26,641 bases of DNA from DAOTYX01 sp034434635 (GCA_034434635.1 DAOTYX010000167.1:1-26641), one strand, 5' to 3'. Counted from the stretch's first letter, positions 1 to 7,860 are shown. Translations and numbers: made by a program. Notes: a model not told the origin generated them from the letters alone.

Positions 1-572
1 ATGCACTGGTAGGGAATCGGTATGCCTGGCGCGGTGTAGTAGCTCTCATAGGTGTCGTTGAACGTAAAACCAATGTCGTCCTCCTCCCCCGGACAGAGCG
101 GATAGCCAGGCCACCAGGGAGGCTCATACCGCCGGTTCATCACCGGCAGGTAGTAGGTATGGCGCACCGCCAGGTTGACCGTCAGCGGATGGGTGGCGGT
201 GATCCCCTCCGTCGTCGTGGTGAGGATCAGTGTGGCCGTGTAGGTTCCGACGGACCACCCTGTCGTGCCGGTGATGGCCACGGTCAACGTGGCCGGGGCC
301 GTCCCGCTCACCGGCGAGACCATCACCCAGGGCGCGTCTACGGTCGCGGTCCAGGCATCGCAGTCGGTGATGACCACCGTCTGCGTGGGCGGTCGCACCT
401 GGCCCAGGGCCACGTCTTGCAGGAAGGAAAGGGTTTCAGGTTGCAGGTTGAACCTGGAAACCGTCGGCTCCGTCGGCGCTGCCAATGCCGCGTGGACGGC
501 CAGCAGCAGCGCCAGCGATAGCAGGACACAGAGCAGTGACACAGCGATGGATCGTGTTGCAGACGGGTTCAT
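1..572 (-). CDS. secreted BACON-like domain protein, 3' end outside window
   Basis: This frame is open from an ATG at 572 to the window edge, so only the first 190 codons are seen. The N-terminus is a clear signal peptide: two Arg/Ser-rich turns, a long Leu/Val/Ala core to about residue 30, and an Ala-x-Ala cleavage region. Residues about 45-130 resemble a BACON or Ig-like beta domain, with the phrases 'PWVMVSPVSGTAPATLTV' and 'GTYTATLILTTT'. Then comes 'YYLPVMNRR', a linker type common in Chloroflexota surface proteins, and an aromatic, acidic segment that may begin a second beta domain. A strong ribosome site (GGAGGAGAGAG) overlaps the stop of the 59-residue ORF upstream, so the two are probably co-transcribed. 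Three heptamers at 432-452 lie in frame between signal peptide and domain. The role is unknown; binding at the cell surface is inference. Confidence 0.75.
   Translation of the reverse strand, partial: MNPSATRSIAVSLLCVLLSLALLLAVHAALAAPTEPTVSRFNLQPETLSFLQDVALGQVRPPTQTVVITDCDAWTATVDAPWVMVSPVSGTAPATLTVAITGTTGWSVGTYTATLILTTTTEGITATHPLTVNLAVRHTYYLPVMNRRYEPPWWPGYPLCPGEEDDIGFTFNDTYESYYTAPGIPIPYQC
432..452. repeat. three GGTTTCA-type heptamers inside a gene
   Basis: GGTTTCA, GGTTGCA and GGTTGAA follow each other without a gap. The same 7-bp unit recurs at 791-804 (as its complement) and at 24441-24461. Here it lies in the coding sequence of the secreted protein, read on the minus strand as part of the residues between signal peptide and beta domain. 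Confidence 0.6.
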
Positions 573-582
573 CTCTCTCCTC

Positions 583-762
583 CTACCGCTCCTCCAGGCG
601 GGTCAGGATGTCCCGCAGCAGGCGGGCAATGATCTGAAGATAGCCCACGACCAGCCCCATCCACTCCGCATGGTCAACCTCTGGTGCCGTCAGACACGTG
701 CGGTAGCGCTGGTCAAGTTCCAGAAGTGCGTGATTGTTGTTGCCTTTCCCTCCGACGTTCAC
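583..762 (-). CDS. 59-residue small ORF, GTG start, unknown function
   Basis: The ORF begins with GTG at 762, preceded by the strong ribosome site GGAGGAAGAA. It ends with TAG at 583-585, and the TAG is part of the ribosome site of the next gene. The product opens 'VNVGGKGNNNHALLELDQRY' and continues with a helical segment that includes 'AEWMGLVVGYLQIIARLL' and ends 'TRLEER'. It looks like a small, mostly alpha-helical protein with one amphipathic or weakly hydrophobic helix. No family is recognised. Its position between a membrane-anchored protein and a secreted protein, with good translation signals at both ends, supports a real gene. Its shortness and GTG start make automatic annotation likely to miss it. 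Confidence 0.6.
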   Translation of the reverse strand: MNVGGKGNNNHALLELDQRYRTCLTAPEVDHAEWMGLVVGYLQIIARLLRDILTRLEER

Positions 763-790
763 TTCTTCCTCCGGCAGTTACGGGTCCTGT

Positions 791-804
791 AACCTGAAAC
801 CTGT
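791..804. repeat. two AACCTGA/T heptamers between genes
   Basis: AACCTGA is followed directly by AACCTGT. On the other strand this is the same unit as GGTTTCA at 432-452 and 24441-24461. It lies in the short gap between the stop at 811 and the GTG start at 762. Confidence 0.5.
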
Positions 805-810
805 AGCCTC

Positions 811-1386
811 TCACCCCTCCGGCGTCGGTGTGGCTTCCACTGCCGGCGGCGCGGTGATCGGCACCGGCACCTCCAGTCGCGGCGAGAGCAGGTCCCCCGG
901 CTGCTGATCCGGGTTGAAGACCAACGTCAGCCGCGCCCCCTCCGGCGGCAGGCCGGCGAACGTCAGCGTCGCCTGCGCCTGGCCACGGGTCACCAGGTCG
1001 AGGAAGGCGTACCGCGCCGCCTCCAGACTCTCCCCATCCGCCGGATACACCCGACCGGCCTCGTCCACCACCACCGGCGGCTCGTACAGCAGGTCGCCCG
1101 CCCCTGACGAGCGCACCGTCACTGTCATCGCCAGGGTGTCGGACAACCAGCGCACGCCGGCGATCCCCACCTGCGGCCCGCTCTGGGACCCCTGGCCCGC
1201 GCCAGCCTCCCCACCCCACCAGGGCGTCGGCTCTCCCGCCACAGCGCTTTGACTCGCCGCAGGCTCCCCGGCCAGCACCGCGTTGATCGCCGCCAACTCC
1301 CCCGCGACCATCAACGTCAGCACCAGCAGCCACACGCCCAACAGCCCCACAACAACCCATAGGATGACCCGCTCCCTCTTGCTCAC
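811..1386 (-). CDS. membrane-anchored protein with extracytoplasmic beta domain, unknown function
   Basis: The GTG start at 1386 overlaps the stop of the upstream gene as GTGA, showing translational coupling. A charged N-terminus (SKRER) precedes one transmembrane helix at residues about 8-30. A low-complexity linker rich in Gly, Ala, Glu and Gln follows to about residue 70. The rest (about 72-180) is a beta-rich domain with 'LAMTVTVRSSGAGDLLYEPP', which reads like a DUF4352 or Ig-like domain of surface lipoproteins. The C-terminus ends in a Pro/Thr/Glu tail (ATPTPEG). No catalytic motif is visible. It probably sits in the membrane with its domain outside and belongs to the same operon as the large ATPase. 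Family membership is a guess. Confidence 0.7.
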   Translation of the reverse strand: MSKRERVILWVVVGLLGVWLLVLTLMVAGELAAINAVLAGEPAASQSAVAGEPTPWWGGEAGAGQGSQSGPQVGIAGVRWLSDTLAMTVTVRSSGAGDLLYEPPVVVDEAGRVYPADGESLEAARYAFLDLVTRGQAQATLTFAGLPPEGARLTLVFNPDQQPGDLLSPRLEVPVPITAPPAVEATPTPEG

Positions 1387-1841
1387 CTCTCACCTCCGTC
1401 ACCGGTCGGTGGTTTCACCTCGACCACGTGCAGCGCGTAGACGTGGACCGGCGCGCCGTCCACCCACACCTCAACCGCGTACTTCCCCGCTACGGGCAAC
1501 ACCAGGCCGGGAAAGTAGACCACCTGCGCTACCGTCACCGGTTCCGGCTGCGCCACCAGGTCAGCCTCCCCACGCGCCACCTCGTTCCCGTCCGGCTGGA
1601 GCAGCCGCACCGTCACCCGGTAACTCCCCTCTCCACCCGACCACAGGTTGGCCACCACCAGCCGGTCGAAGCCCGCCGGGAAACGGGCCGCGTACAGGTC
1701 GAAGAACACCCGCTGAAGGCTCAGCCGCCCATCGGCCAGCCCCGCCGACGCTGCCGCATCCTCACACGGCAGCGACGCCAACAACCGCGGTATCGGTCGC
1801 ACCTGCGGCCCCCATACGCCGCCGCTCATAGGACTGCTCAT
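1383..1841 (-). CDS. DUF6941-like protein
   Basis: The 152-residue product contains 'SLPCEDAAAS' followed by 'GRLSLQRVFFDLYAARFPA', 'LVVANLWSGGEGSYRVTVRL' and a following 'PDGNEVAR' turn. This order, an LxCED strand, a 'sL.rvf' strand and a beta sandwich built around 'GGEG.y.v.v.l..PDG', is what I recall for the DUF6941 family, which has no known function. There is no signal peptide or membrane helix, so it is probably cytoplasmic. The ATG at 1841 has the ribosome site AGGAGGGGAG and begins 17 bases after the MinD-like gene stops. Its stop overlaps the GTG of the next gene. The family call comes from memory of the motif, not from a search. Confidence 0.65.
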   Translation of the reverse strand: MSSPMSGGVWGPQVRPIPRLLASLPCEDAAASAGLADGRLSLQRVFFDLYAARFPAGFDRLVVANLWSGGEGSYRVTVRLLQPDGNEVARGEADLVAQPEPVTVAQVVYFPGLVLPVAGKYAVEVWVDGAPVHVYALHVVEVKPPTGDGGER

Positions 1842-1857
1842 CTCCCCTCCTGTGCCC

Positions 1858-3399
1858 TCAATCCGTCACCTCGATGCTGATCAGCCTGCGCCGCGGACGC
1901 CCGGCCGTCTGCTGCTCGTCATCGGTCGTCCGTCGTCGGTCTTCCGTCACCCGTCGTCCGCCATCCGCCATCTGTCGTCGGTCGTCTGCCGCCCGTCGTC
2001 CGTGGTCCGCCGCCCGTCGTCCGTCGTCTGCCATCCGCAGCCCCAGCACCGCCTCGGCCAGCTGCTCGATCCCCACCGCCAGCCGCCGGTCATCGGGCAG
2101 TTCCCCCTGTTCCAACACCCCCGGCAGGGCAGCCACGAAAGGCACCACCGTCACCACCGGCGGAGAAGACCCCCACACCGCGGTCACCCCGGCGGCGAAC
2201 TCCTGCGCCGAGACGCCCCCCGCTGCCGCGCGTCGGTTGAGCGCCAGGTACACCCGGCCCGCCGCCCCGATGTCCCGCAGCGTCGCCAGCCCCTCCACCG
2301 CCGCGGTCACCCCCATCCCTGTCGGCGGCAACACCAGCACCACGTCGTCCGCCCGCTTCAGCGGTTCCAACGTCCACGGGTTGCCCCCAGGCACCAGCGC
2401 CGGCAGGTCCGCCACCACCAGGCCGGAGGCCGCTCGCGCCGCCTCGATCAGCCCGCCGATCTTCTCCCGCTCCACCGCCCCGTCCCGCGCTCGCGCCGGA
2501 CCCAGCATCACACTCAATGGGAAACTGGGAGATGGTAACTTGGGAGATGGTAAATTGGGAGATGGTAAATTGGGGGAGGGTGGGGCGAAGGTCACCCTTT
2601 GCCGGGCTGCTGACAGGTTCCCCGACTCGAAAAAGACGGTCGCGTTGGGCATCCGCGGCAGGCGCAGGATCGCCGATACCGCCGGCTCCGCCAGCGCCAG
2701 CAGCAGCGTCTCCACCCCGCGCTCCGCCGCCAACAACGCCAACAGCAGCGCCAGCGTCGTCCGCCCACTCCCCCCCATCGGCCCAGACCAGAAGGTCAAC
2801 AGGCGGCGGGCTGGTAGATTGGGAGTTGGGAGATTGGGAGTTGGGAGATTGGGGGATGGGGAAGGGGGAGGTTGGGGAACGAACGCCGTCCGTTGTCCGT
2901 CGTCCGCCGTCGGTCGTCTGTCGTCGGTGGTCCGTCGTCCGTCATCGGTCATCCGTCGTCCGTCGTCGGCGGTCGGTCGTCCGTCGTCGGTCGTCCGTCG
3001 TCCGTCGTCCGTCATCTGCCGCCCGCGGTCCACCGCCTTCGCCCCTATCCGCCTCTGCTTCAACTCCGCCGCTATCTGCGCCCACGAGATGGGCGCGGTG
3101 ACGCCGGCGACCAGGTTGGGCAACGCGGCAAACCGCTCCTGCTCCCTTGACCAGACCGCCGGCAGCACCAGCGCCACCGACACCGGCAGCGCCTTCAGCG
3201 CCGCCTCCGCCGCCTCCGGCGTCGCGTACAAATCCCCCTCCACCACCACCAGCACTTCGTCCCCCAACACCGCCACCATCTGGGTCAGCCGACCCGCATC
3301 GCTCACCACCGCCGCCACGTCAAAACCCGCAGCGGCCAGCGCCGGATACGCCACCCGCATCAACAACTCCTCATCCGCACCGGCTAATACCACCCTCAT
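1858..3399 (-). CDS. MinD/CpaE-like P-loop protein carrying four in-frame repeat arrays
   Basis: Residues 1-120 form an alpha/beta domain like the receiver-like N-terminus of CpaE/TadZ proteins. Residues about 200-455 are a MinD/ParA-type NTPase: 'SGPMGGSGRTT' (205-215) is the P-loop and 'LVVADLPAL' (327-335) with Asp331 the Walker B region. Family members place the localisation ATPase of secretion or pilus machines at the membrane. Two features are odd. The invariant P-loop lysine is Arg213 and the signature lysine is replaced too, so ATP hydrolysis may be lost. Four low-complexity arrays also interrupt the protein in frame: heptads such as 'TDDGRRT' at 127-171, 'PNLPT' pentads at 180-196, 'PSPNL' pentads at 274-294 within the NTPase domain, and heptads at the C-terminus (456-497). 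The ATG overlaps the ATPase stop as ATGA. Confidence 0.8.
   Translation of the reverse strand: MRVVLAGADEELLMRVAYPALAAAGFDVAAVVSDAGRLTQMVAVLGDEVLVVVEGDLYATPEAAEAALKALPVSVALVLPAVWSREQERFAALPNLVAGVTAPISWAQIAAELKQRRIGAKAVDRGRQMTDDGRRTTDDGRPTADDGRRMTDDGRRTTDDRRPTADDGQRTAFVPQPPPSPSPNLPTPNLPTPNLPARRLLTFWSGPMGGSGRTTLALLLALLAAERGVETLLLALAEPAVSAILRLPRMPNATVFFESGNLSAARQRVTFAPPSPNLPSPNLPSPKLPSPSFPLSVMLGPARARDGAVEREKIGGLIEAARAASGLVVADLPALVPGGNPWTLEPLKRADDVVLVLPPTGMGVTAAVEGLATLRDIGAAGRVYLALNRRAAAGGVSAQEFAAGVTAVWGSSPPVVTVVPFVAALPGVLEQGELPDDRRLAVGIEQLAEAVLGLRMADDGRRAADHGRRAADDRRQMADGGRRVTEDRRRTTDDEQQTAGRPRRRLISIEVTD
1909..2034. repeat. degenerate CCGTCGT heptamer array encoding C-terminal heptads
   Basis: The array is made of 7-bp units near CCGTCGT/CCGTCAT. 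Three units make a 21-bp period, so the minus strand reads heptapeptides of the 'ADDGRRA' and 'TEDRRRT' kind at residues 456-497 of the MinD-like protein. The 21-bp period keeps the reading frame. Confidence 0.75.
2518..2580. repeat. 15-bp tandem repeat encoding PSPNL pentads inside the NTPase domain
   Basis: About four copies of the 15-bp unit TTGGGAGATGGTAAA, the last ones diverged. On the minus strand they give 'PSPNLPSPNLPSPKLPSPSF' within the P-loop domain of the MinD-like protein. The upstream copies are nearly identical, which suggests recent expansion. Confidence 0.8.
2812..2862. repeat. 15-bp tandem repeat encoding PNLPT pentads
   Basis: About three copies of the 15-bp unit GATTGGGAGTTGGGA, which is a 7-bp plus an 8-bp version of TTGGGAG. 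It encodes the proline-rich linker at residues 180-196, just before the P-loop domain of the MinD-like protein. Confidence 0.8.
2887..3021. repeat. CCGTCGT heptamer array encoding TDDGRR heptads
   Basis: About six 21-bp periods, each built of three heptamers of the CCGTCGT/CGGTCAT kind. The minus strand reads 'MTDDGRR TTDDGRP TADDGRR' and so on at residues 127-171 of the MinD-like protein, between its receiver-like and P-loop domains. Confidence 0.8.
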
Positions 3400-6300
3400 C
3401 GCCCATTCCTCCGACCCATCCGCATGGCCTGATGGTGCGCCAGAATGTCCTCATCCGTCGGTTCCTCCGCCGGCACCCAAATCGGACGACACAGAAACGG
3501 CGTCGTGTGCATGATCTCCTGCGAGTACCCTAACTTGCAGATCGCCATCCCCGCCGGCATCCGACTGATGAACCGCTTGTAGTCCTCGTCCGTAAACCCT
3601 TTCTCGCTGAAGGCCAGATGGGACATCATCAGGTCCCGATCCCGCGGGTTCTTCGTCTGGCTGAAGAAACTGTTGTTGCACGACGACAGGATCCCCGGCG
3701 GCAACTCCGAGACCGTCTGCACCAGCGGGTGCAGATAGATGCGGTACTTCCGCCCATCCCGCCACATCGCCTGAAACAGCTCCACCGTCGTCGCCCCACT
3801 CGTGGTATCCTCCGAGGAGCCGGTCTCCACCCCCGTCAATACCTTGTTCGCCTCCTCGAACACGATCTGCAACACCGGCCCCGGTTTCTTGCCGATCTCC
3901 TGCCGCCGGCGCACCACCGCGTCGTTGTACAGGTGCCAGGCCACCAGCCCCAGCAGCGCAGCCTTGGCGTACTCCTCCAACTCCGCCCCGCCCTCCAGGA
4001 TCGAGATGCCCCACGGATCGTCCGCCGGCCCCAACAGCCCCAACTCCTCCACCGGCGTCATCCCCTCGCCTGCCCCGTACATCTGCGCCATCTCGCCCTG
4101 GGTGAAGGTCTCCAGCCGCAGCAGCACCCCCTCCAGCGATTGCAGGCTGGCCTGATCCCGCCGCCGCTCCAACTCCGCCTTGTACGACGCCAGCCGCTCT
4201 ACCCACAGCGCCATATCCACCGCCCGCGAGCGATATACCGCCAGCGCCTGGCGCTCGAACCCTGCCAGTTCCTCCAGATGCACCCCCACCAGCGACCGAT
4301 CCGCCAGCCCCCGCTCCCGCCGCGCGGCGTTGATCGCCTCCGCTTCCTCCTCGTTCTGCACGCGGTTCAGCCCCGGCGTCGCCCACACCTCCCGATCCGA
4401 GGTCAGCACCCCGCTCTCCAGGTACAACTGCCGCGCCGCCCGGCGCATGAAGCCCAACTGCCGCGGCCCCATCCGCCCCGCGTTCTTGAAGATCTCGCAC
4501 GTCGCCGCTAACTGTCGCTCCGGTTGAATCCGCTTCCCCACCTGCCACGGGTTCCAGCGAAACGGCACCGCCGCGCCGGGGAACAACTGCCACACCTCCA
4601 CACGCCCCGGCTCCCCCAGCGGCGCGTTCAACAGCCGCCGCCAGCCCGCCCCAAAGTCCAGCACTACCGTCCGGTAGTGCCACTGCCGCGTCGTCTCCAC
4701 CACCAGCCGCTCCGCCGCCACCGTCTTCCCGTACCCCGTGTCCGCCGCGAAAACGGTGTGGAAGAACCGCTCCCGGTTGATCCGCAGCGGCGCCGCCGTC
4801 ACCTCCGCCCGCTCCGTGGACCACAGATGGGCCAGCACCACGTCCCCAGGCATGTCCGGCACGAAGGCAAACGGCGGTATCCGCTCCTGCGTCGTCACGC
4901 TCAGCCCTTCCTCGAACAGCACCGGCGCGGTGTACGCCGCCAGTTGCAGCGGCAGCAGCAGCGTCGAGTCCCGGTACGCCTCCAGCGCGCCGGCGATGCG
5001 CTCCTCCCGCGTCGACGGCGTGAAGGTCATCGCGTGGCGGCGGATGTACTCTTGCTCCCCCCCGCTCAACCGCCGCGTCTGCACCGGCGTCACCACCAGC
5101 GGCCCCGAACCCTGGAACGCCTGCCGCACCGCCACCTCCGCCGTCGCCGCCCCCCGCTCGCTGCGCGTCAGCACGTACACGTCCGCCAGCCACGCCCCCT
5201 CCAGCGTCGCCTGCCGCAGCAGCTCCTCCTGCGCCCGCAGGATCGTCGTCAACTGGATCGCCGGGTCGTTCCACCACTGGTAGGCGCGGGTCAGGCCGAA
5301 GGAGGGCATCGCCGCTACCCCCAGGCCCGTCGCGTTCATCAGCCCCAGGCTGCGCCCCAGCGCCGTGCCGGAGGTGCGTGTCGTGCCGTGCGTGCGCCCC
5401 ACGGCGTGCGCCGTCCCGTCCGCGGTCGAAGTCGTCCGCGCCCACGAGGAGGTCTCCGCGTGCGAGACCGTGTCCGCCGATGAGTGCGTCACCGACGAGA
5501 AGGTGCTGGACGCGGTGGAGCGGCTGACCGACTGCGAGCTCGTGTCCGCCGCCGAGGTCGTGTCGGCGGTGGAATCGGTCACCGACCGCGAGGTCGTGTC
5601 CGCGTTGGAGACGGAGACCGCGTGAGAAGACCCCACCACCATTGACCCGCCGCGAGACCAGTTCGTTGAGGACGTTGTGCCCCAGTTGTTTTGTAAGCCG
5701 AACCCGCTCCCCGTTTGCGCGCTCGTTGTGTCGGAGGAAGAATCGGTGTGCTGCGAGGAATCCGCCGTGCTGTGTTGTTGCCCCTGGGAGTGCGCTCTCG
5801 AGCCGGTGATCGCCAGCGATCCTCCGACGGTGGCTGATCCGCCTACGTCAGCAATAATGGCACTAATGCGGGAGTTCCATTGCTGGCTGACATTCACACC
5901 AGCGGTTGACGCCATACCAACTGTATCGGTCTGGGTTGTTCCATTGCTCTCCTCGTGTCCCGTCGAGTCCGCCGTGCCTTCGGTGTGCGCTCTGCCCCGC
6001 CCCCAATTCAGGTTGAACGATATATTCCCACCGTGTTCGTGCGCCAGGCCCCCGCCCATTGACCACGAGCTTCCCTCTGCCACCGATGAGCCGTCCGTCA
6101 CCGTGACCCCTGCTGTGTGCGCCGTCCCCACCGACGTCGCCCGTCCCGTCGTGTGCGCCGTCCCCGCCGTGTGCGCCGTCCCGTCCGTCACCGTCACCGT
6201 CGTCGTGCGCGACCCGCCCGACGTGCTCGCCACCCCCTCCGTGTGCGCCGTCCCCTCCGTCACCGCGTGCCCCACCGTCGTCGCCGTCCCCTCCACGTGC

Positions 6301-7178
6301 GAGGTCACGTCCGAATCCGACACCCCATCCGACACCGCCCGCCCCTGCTGTTGACCGTAGGCCGTGGCCACGCTCTGCCCCAGCGACTGCGCCAGCGTGA
6401 AGGGAATGGCGATCCCCGTCGAGATCGCCTCCGACCCGCTCATCTGGCTCGCCGGCACCGACGCCTCCGCCGCCACCCCCGCCAACATCCGCGCCAGGTC
6501 CCCCTGCGCCAGCCGCGACGCCAGCGTCACCACCAGAAACTCCTCCTGCACCGCCGCCAGCGCCCGGCACAGCATCTCCGCCTGCTGCTGGGTGAAGACC
6601 GGACGATAGCCATCGGCTCCCACCTGGCTCTTGCCCATCTCCCCCGGCCCCTCACGGCCCATCCCCCGCGCCCCCATGCGCGGCTCCGGCTGCCCGATCA
6701 CCACCAGCGCGTGCGGAAACTCCGCCAGCGCCCGACGCATCCACTCCGCCAATTGCACCGTCAGCGGCTCCAGCCGGCTCTGCTCGAAGTTCGCCATCGA
6801 ACCCTGCACCGCCGCCATCCCCAGCAGCGCGTTGCGCCGCGCCACCTCCAGGCCCTCCCCCAGCCCCACCGCCCCGTACAACTGGAGCACCCCCAGCGGT
6901 GGGTCGAAGATGCCCGCCTTCAGTTCCGCCAGGTCGTACCGGGCAATGCGCTGGTTGTACAGCCCGGTCAGCACCGTGCGCATCCGCTCCACCAACCCCG
7001 GCTCCTGCCGCGCCTCCTGCGGCAGATACCGCAACACCCGCAGCGTCACCACCCGCCAGAGGTCGTACCGCCGCCCGTCTTCCCGCTCCTCCAGGTGGAA
7101 CCACAGGTACTCCAGCCGATCCTGCCCCTCGTTGAACACCACCCCGTTGTCCAGCACCACCAGGTCGTCCATCTTCAC
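3396..7178 (-). CDS. HerA/VirB4-like ATPase with long Ser/Thr/Gly/His repeat domain
   Basis: The 1260-residue product has three parts. Residues 1-280 are a mostly helical N-terminal region. Residues about 282-610 are a low-complexity domain of short motifs such as 'GTAHT', 'TDGTAHTAGTAHT' and later Ser/Asp-rich 'DSTADTTS'. Residues about 640-1260 are a RecA-type ATPase of the HerA/VirB4/TraC superfamily: P-loop 'AADTGYGKTVAAE' (811-823, Lys818), a strand 'YRTVVLDFGAG' and Walker B 'VLQIVFEEANKVL' (1102-1114). The C-terminus carries 'SSCNNSFFSQTKNP', which fits the sensor region seen in VirB4-type proteins. Such hexameric motors pump DNA or protein across membranes or power secretion. No transmembrane helix is seen. 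The stop overlaps the MinD-like ATG, and a multipass membrane protein lies 16 bases upstream. The substrate is unknown; a conjugation motor is possible, but no relaxase is nearby. Confidence 0.85.
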   Translation of the reverse strand: MKMDDLVVLDNGVVFNEGQDRLEYLWFHLEEREDGRRYDLWRVVTLRVLRYLPQEARQEPGLVERMRTVLTGLYNQRIARYDLAELKAGIFDPPLGVLQLYGAVGLGEGLEVARRNALLGMAAVQGSMANFEQSRLEPLTVQLAEWMRRALAEFPHALVVIGQPEPRMGARGMGREGPGEMGKSQVGADGYRPVFTQQQAEMLCRALAAVQEEFLVVTLASRLAQGDLARMLAGVAAEASVPASQMSGSEAISTGIAIPFTLAQSLGQSVATAYGQQQGRAVSDGVSDSDVTSHVEGTATTVGHAVTEGTAHTEGVASTSGGSRTTTVTVTDGTAHTAGTAHTTGRATSVGTAHTAGVTVTDGSSVAEGSSWSMGGGLAHEHGGNISFNLNWGRGRAHTEGTADSTGHEESNGTTQTDTVGMASTAGVNVSQQWNSRISAIIADVGGSATVGGSLAITGSRAHSQGQQHSTADSSQHTDSSSDTTSAQTGSGFGLQNNWGTTSSTNWSRGGSMVVGSSHAVSVSNADTTSRSVTDSTADTTSAADTSSQSVSRSTASSTFSSVTHSSADTVSHAETSSWARTTSTADGTAHAVGRTHGTTRTSGTALGRSLGLMNATGLGVAAMPSFGLTRAYQWWNDPAIQLTTILRAQEELLRQATLEGAWLADVYVLTRSERGAATAEVAVRQAFQGSGPLVVTPVQTRRLSGGEQEYIRRHAMTFTPSTREERIAGALEAYRDSTLLLPLQLAAYTAPVLFEEGLSVTTQERIPPFAFVPDMPGDVVLAHLWSTERAEVTAAPLRINRERFFHTVFAADTGYGKTVAAERLVVETTRQWHYRTVVLDFGAGWRRLLNAPLGEPGRVEVWQLFPGAAVPFRWNPWQVGKRIQPERQLAATCEIFKNAGRMGPRQLGFMRRAARQLYLESGVLTSDREVWATPGLNRVQNEEEAEAINAARRERGLADRSLVGVHLEELAGFERQALAVYRSRAVDMALWVERLASYKAELERRRDQASLQSLEGVLLRLETFTQGEMAQMYGAGEGMTPVEELGLLGPADDPWGISILEGGAELEEYAKAALLGLVAWHLYNDAVVRRRQEIGKKPGPVLQIVFEEANKVLTGVETGSSEDTTSGATTVELFQAMWRDGRKYRIYLHPLVQTVSELPPGILSSCNNSFFSQTKNPRDRDLMMSHLAFSEKGFTDEDYKRFISRMPAGMAICKLGYSQEIMHTTPFLCRPIWVPAEEPTDEDILAHHQAMRMGRRNGR

Positions 7179-7194
7179 ACCTCCGCGTCCTCGA

Positions 7195-7860
7195 TCACGC
7201 CTCGCCCCGCCCCCGCAGTTGCCGGATGCGCTCCTCCACCGTCAGCCAGGGGTTGACCCGCGTCTTCCAGTGGACCGCGAACCGTTGCGCCACGTAACCG
7301 AAGTACATCAGCGGGCCGACCACCCACAGCATCAGCGCCGCGTAGGGCACCACCGAGGAGACCACTGCCCCGGCCAGCGCCTCGCCGCCGCCCGGCTGGC
7401 CCAGCCGCTGCGACCAGGCCATCAGCGCCGCCGGCGACAACTGCGAGCGCAACAGCAGCAGGAACCCCGCCACCGCCGCGGCATACACCGCCAGCATCCA
7501 CTTCATCCGCCCCAGCAACTGCTCCCGCTCCAACGGCACCGCCAGCGGCACCACCAGCAGACAGAGCCACATCGCCAGGCCGATGAACGGGATGGGGGCC
7601 GGCGCGGCCAGCCCCACCGCCGTCCACACCAGCGCCAGCGCCGCCGTGCCCAGGTATGACGTGGGGGACTCCCGCTGCGCCGCGCCGCGGTCATACCGGC
7701 GGGGGCGATGGCCTGCCCGACGAGCCGCCTCAGCGTCCAGCAGCAGCGCCACCCCCACCGCCAGCGGCCAGCACAACACCACCGGCGCGTGTGCCCACAG
7801 CCAGTACAACATCACCAACAGCCCGTTGGCGAAGAGGACCAGGACGTCGAGGATGCCCAT
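7195..7860 (-). CDS. multipass membrane protein, probable partner of the large ATPase
   Basis: This 221-residue protein has five or six hydrophobic segments, at about residues 5-22, 26-42, 68-86, 90-110, 119-137 and 164-190. A basic loop rich in Arg lies at 46-65, and the charged C-terminal tail ends 'VEERIRQLRGRGEA'. The topology suggests both tail and first loop are cytoplasmic. No family is recognised. The ATG at 7860 follows the ribosome site GGGAG. The ATPase gene starts 16 bases after the stop, so both are surely on one transcript. The simplest guess is a membrane channel or anchor for the soluble ATPase, in the manner of VirB6 or other motor-docking proteins. That role is inferred from position only. 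Confidence 0.75.
   Translation of the reverse strand: MGILDVLVLFANGLLVMLYWLWAHAPVVLCWPLAVGVALLLDAEAARRAGHRPRRYDRGAAQRESPTSYLGTAALALVWTAVGLAAPAPIPFIGLAMWLCLLVVPLAVPLEREQLLGRMKWMLAVYAAAVAGFLLLLRSQLSPAALMAWSQRLGQPGGGEALAGAVVSSVVPYAALMLWVVGPLMYFGYVAQRFAVHWKTRVNPWLTVEERIRQLRGRGEA

Noticed and set aside
1909..3021. CRISPR array
   Set aside because: Repeats are contiguous 7-21 bp units without unique spacers, and no cas gene is present.
1874..3514. 546-codon plus-strand frame opposite the MinD-like gene
   Set aside because: Ser/Arg/Pro-rich translation of repeat DNA; the minus strand carries the P-loop and Walker B.
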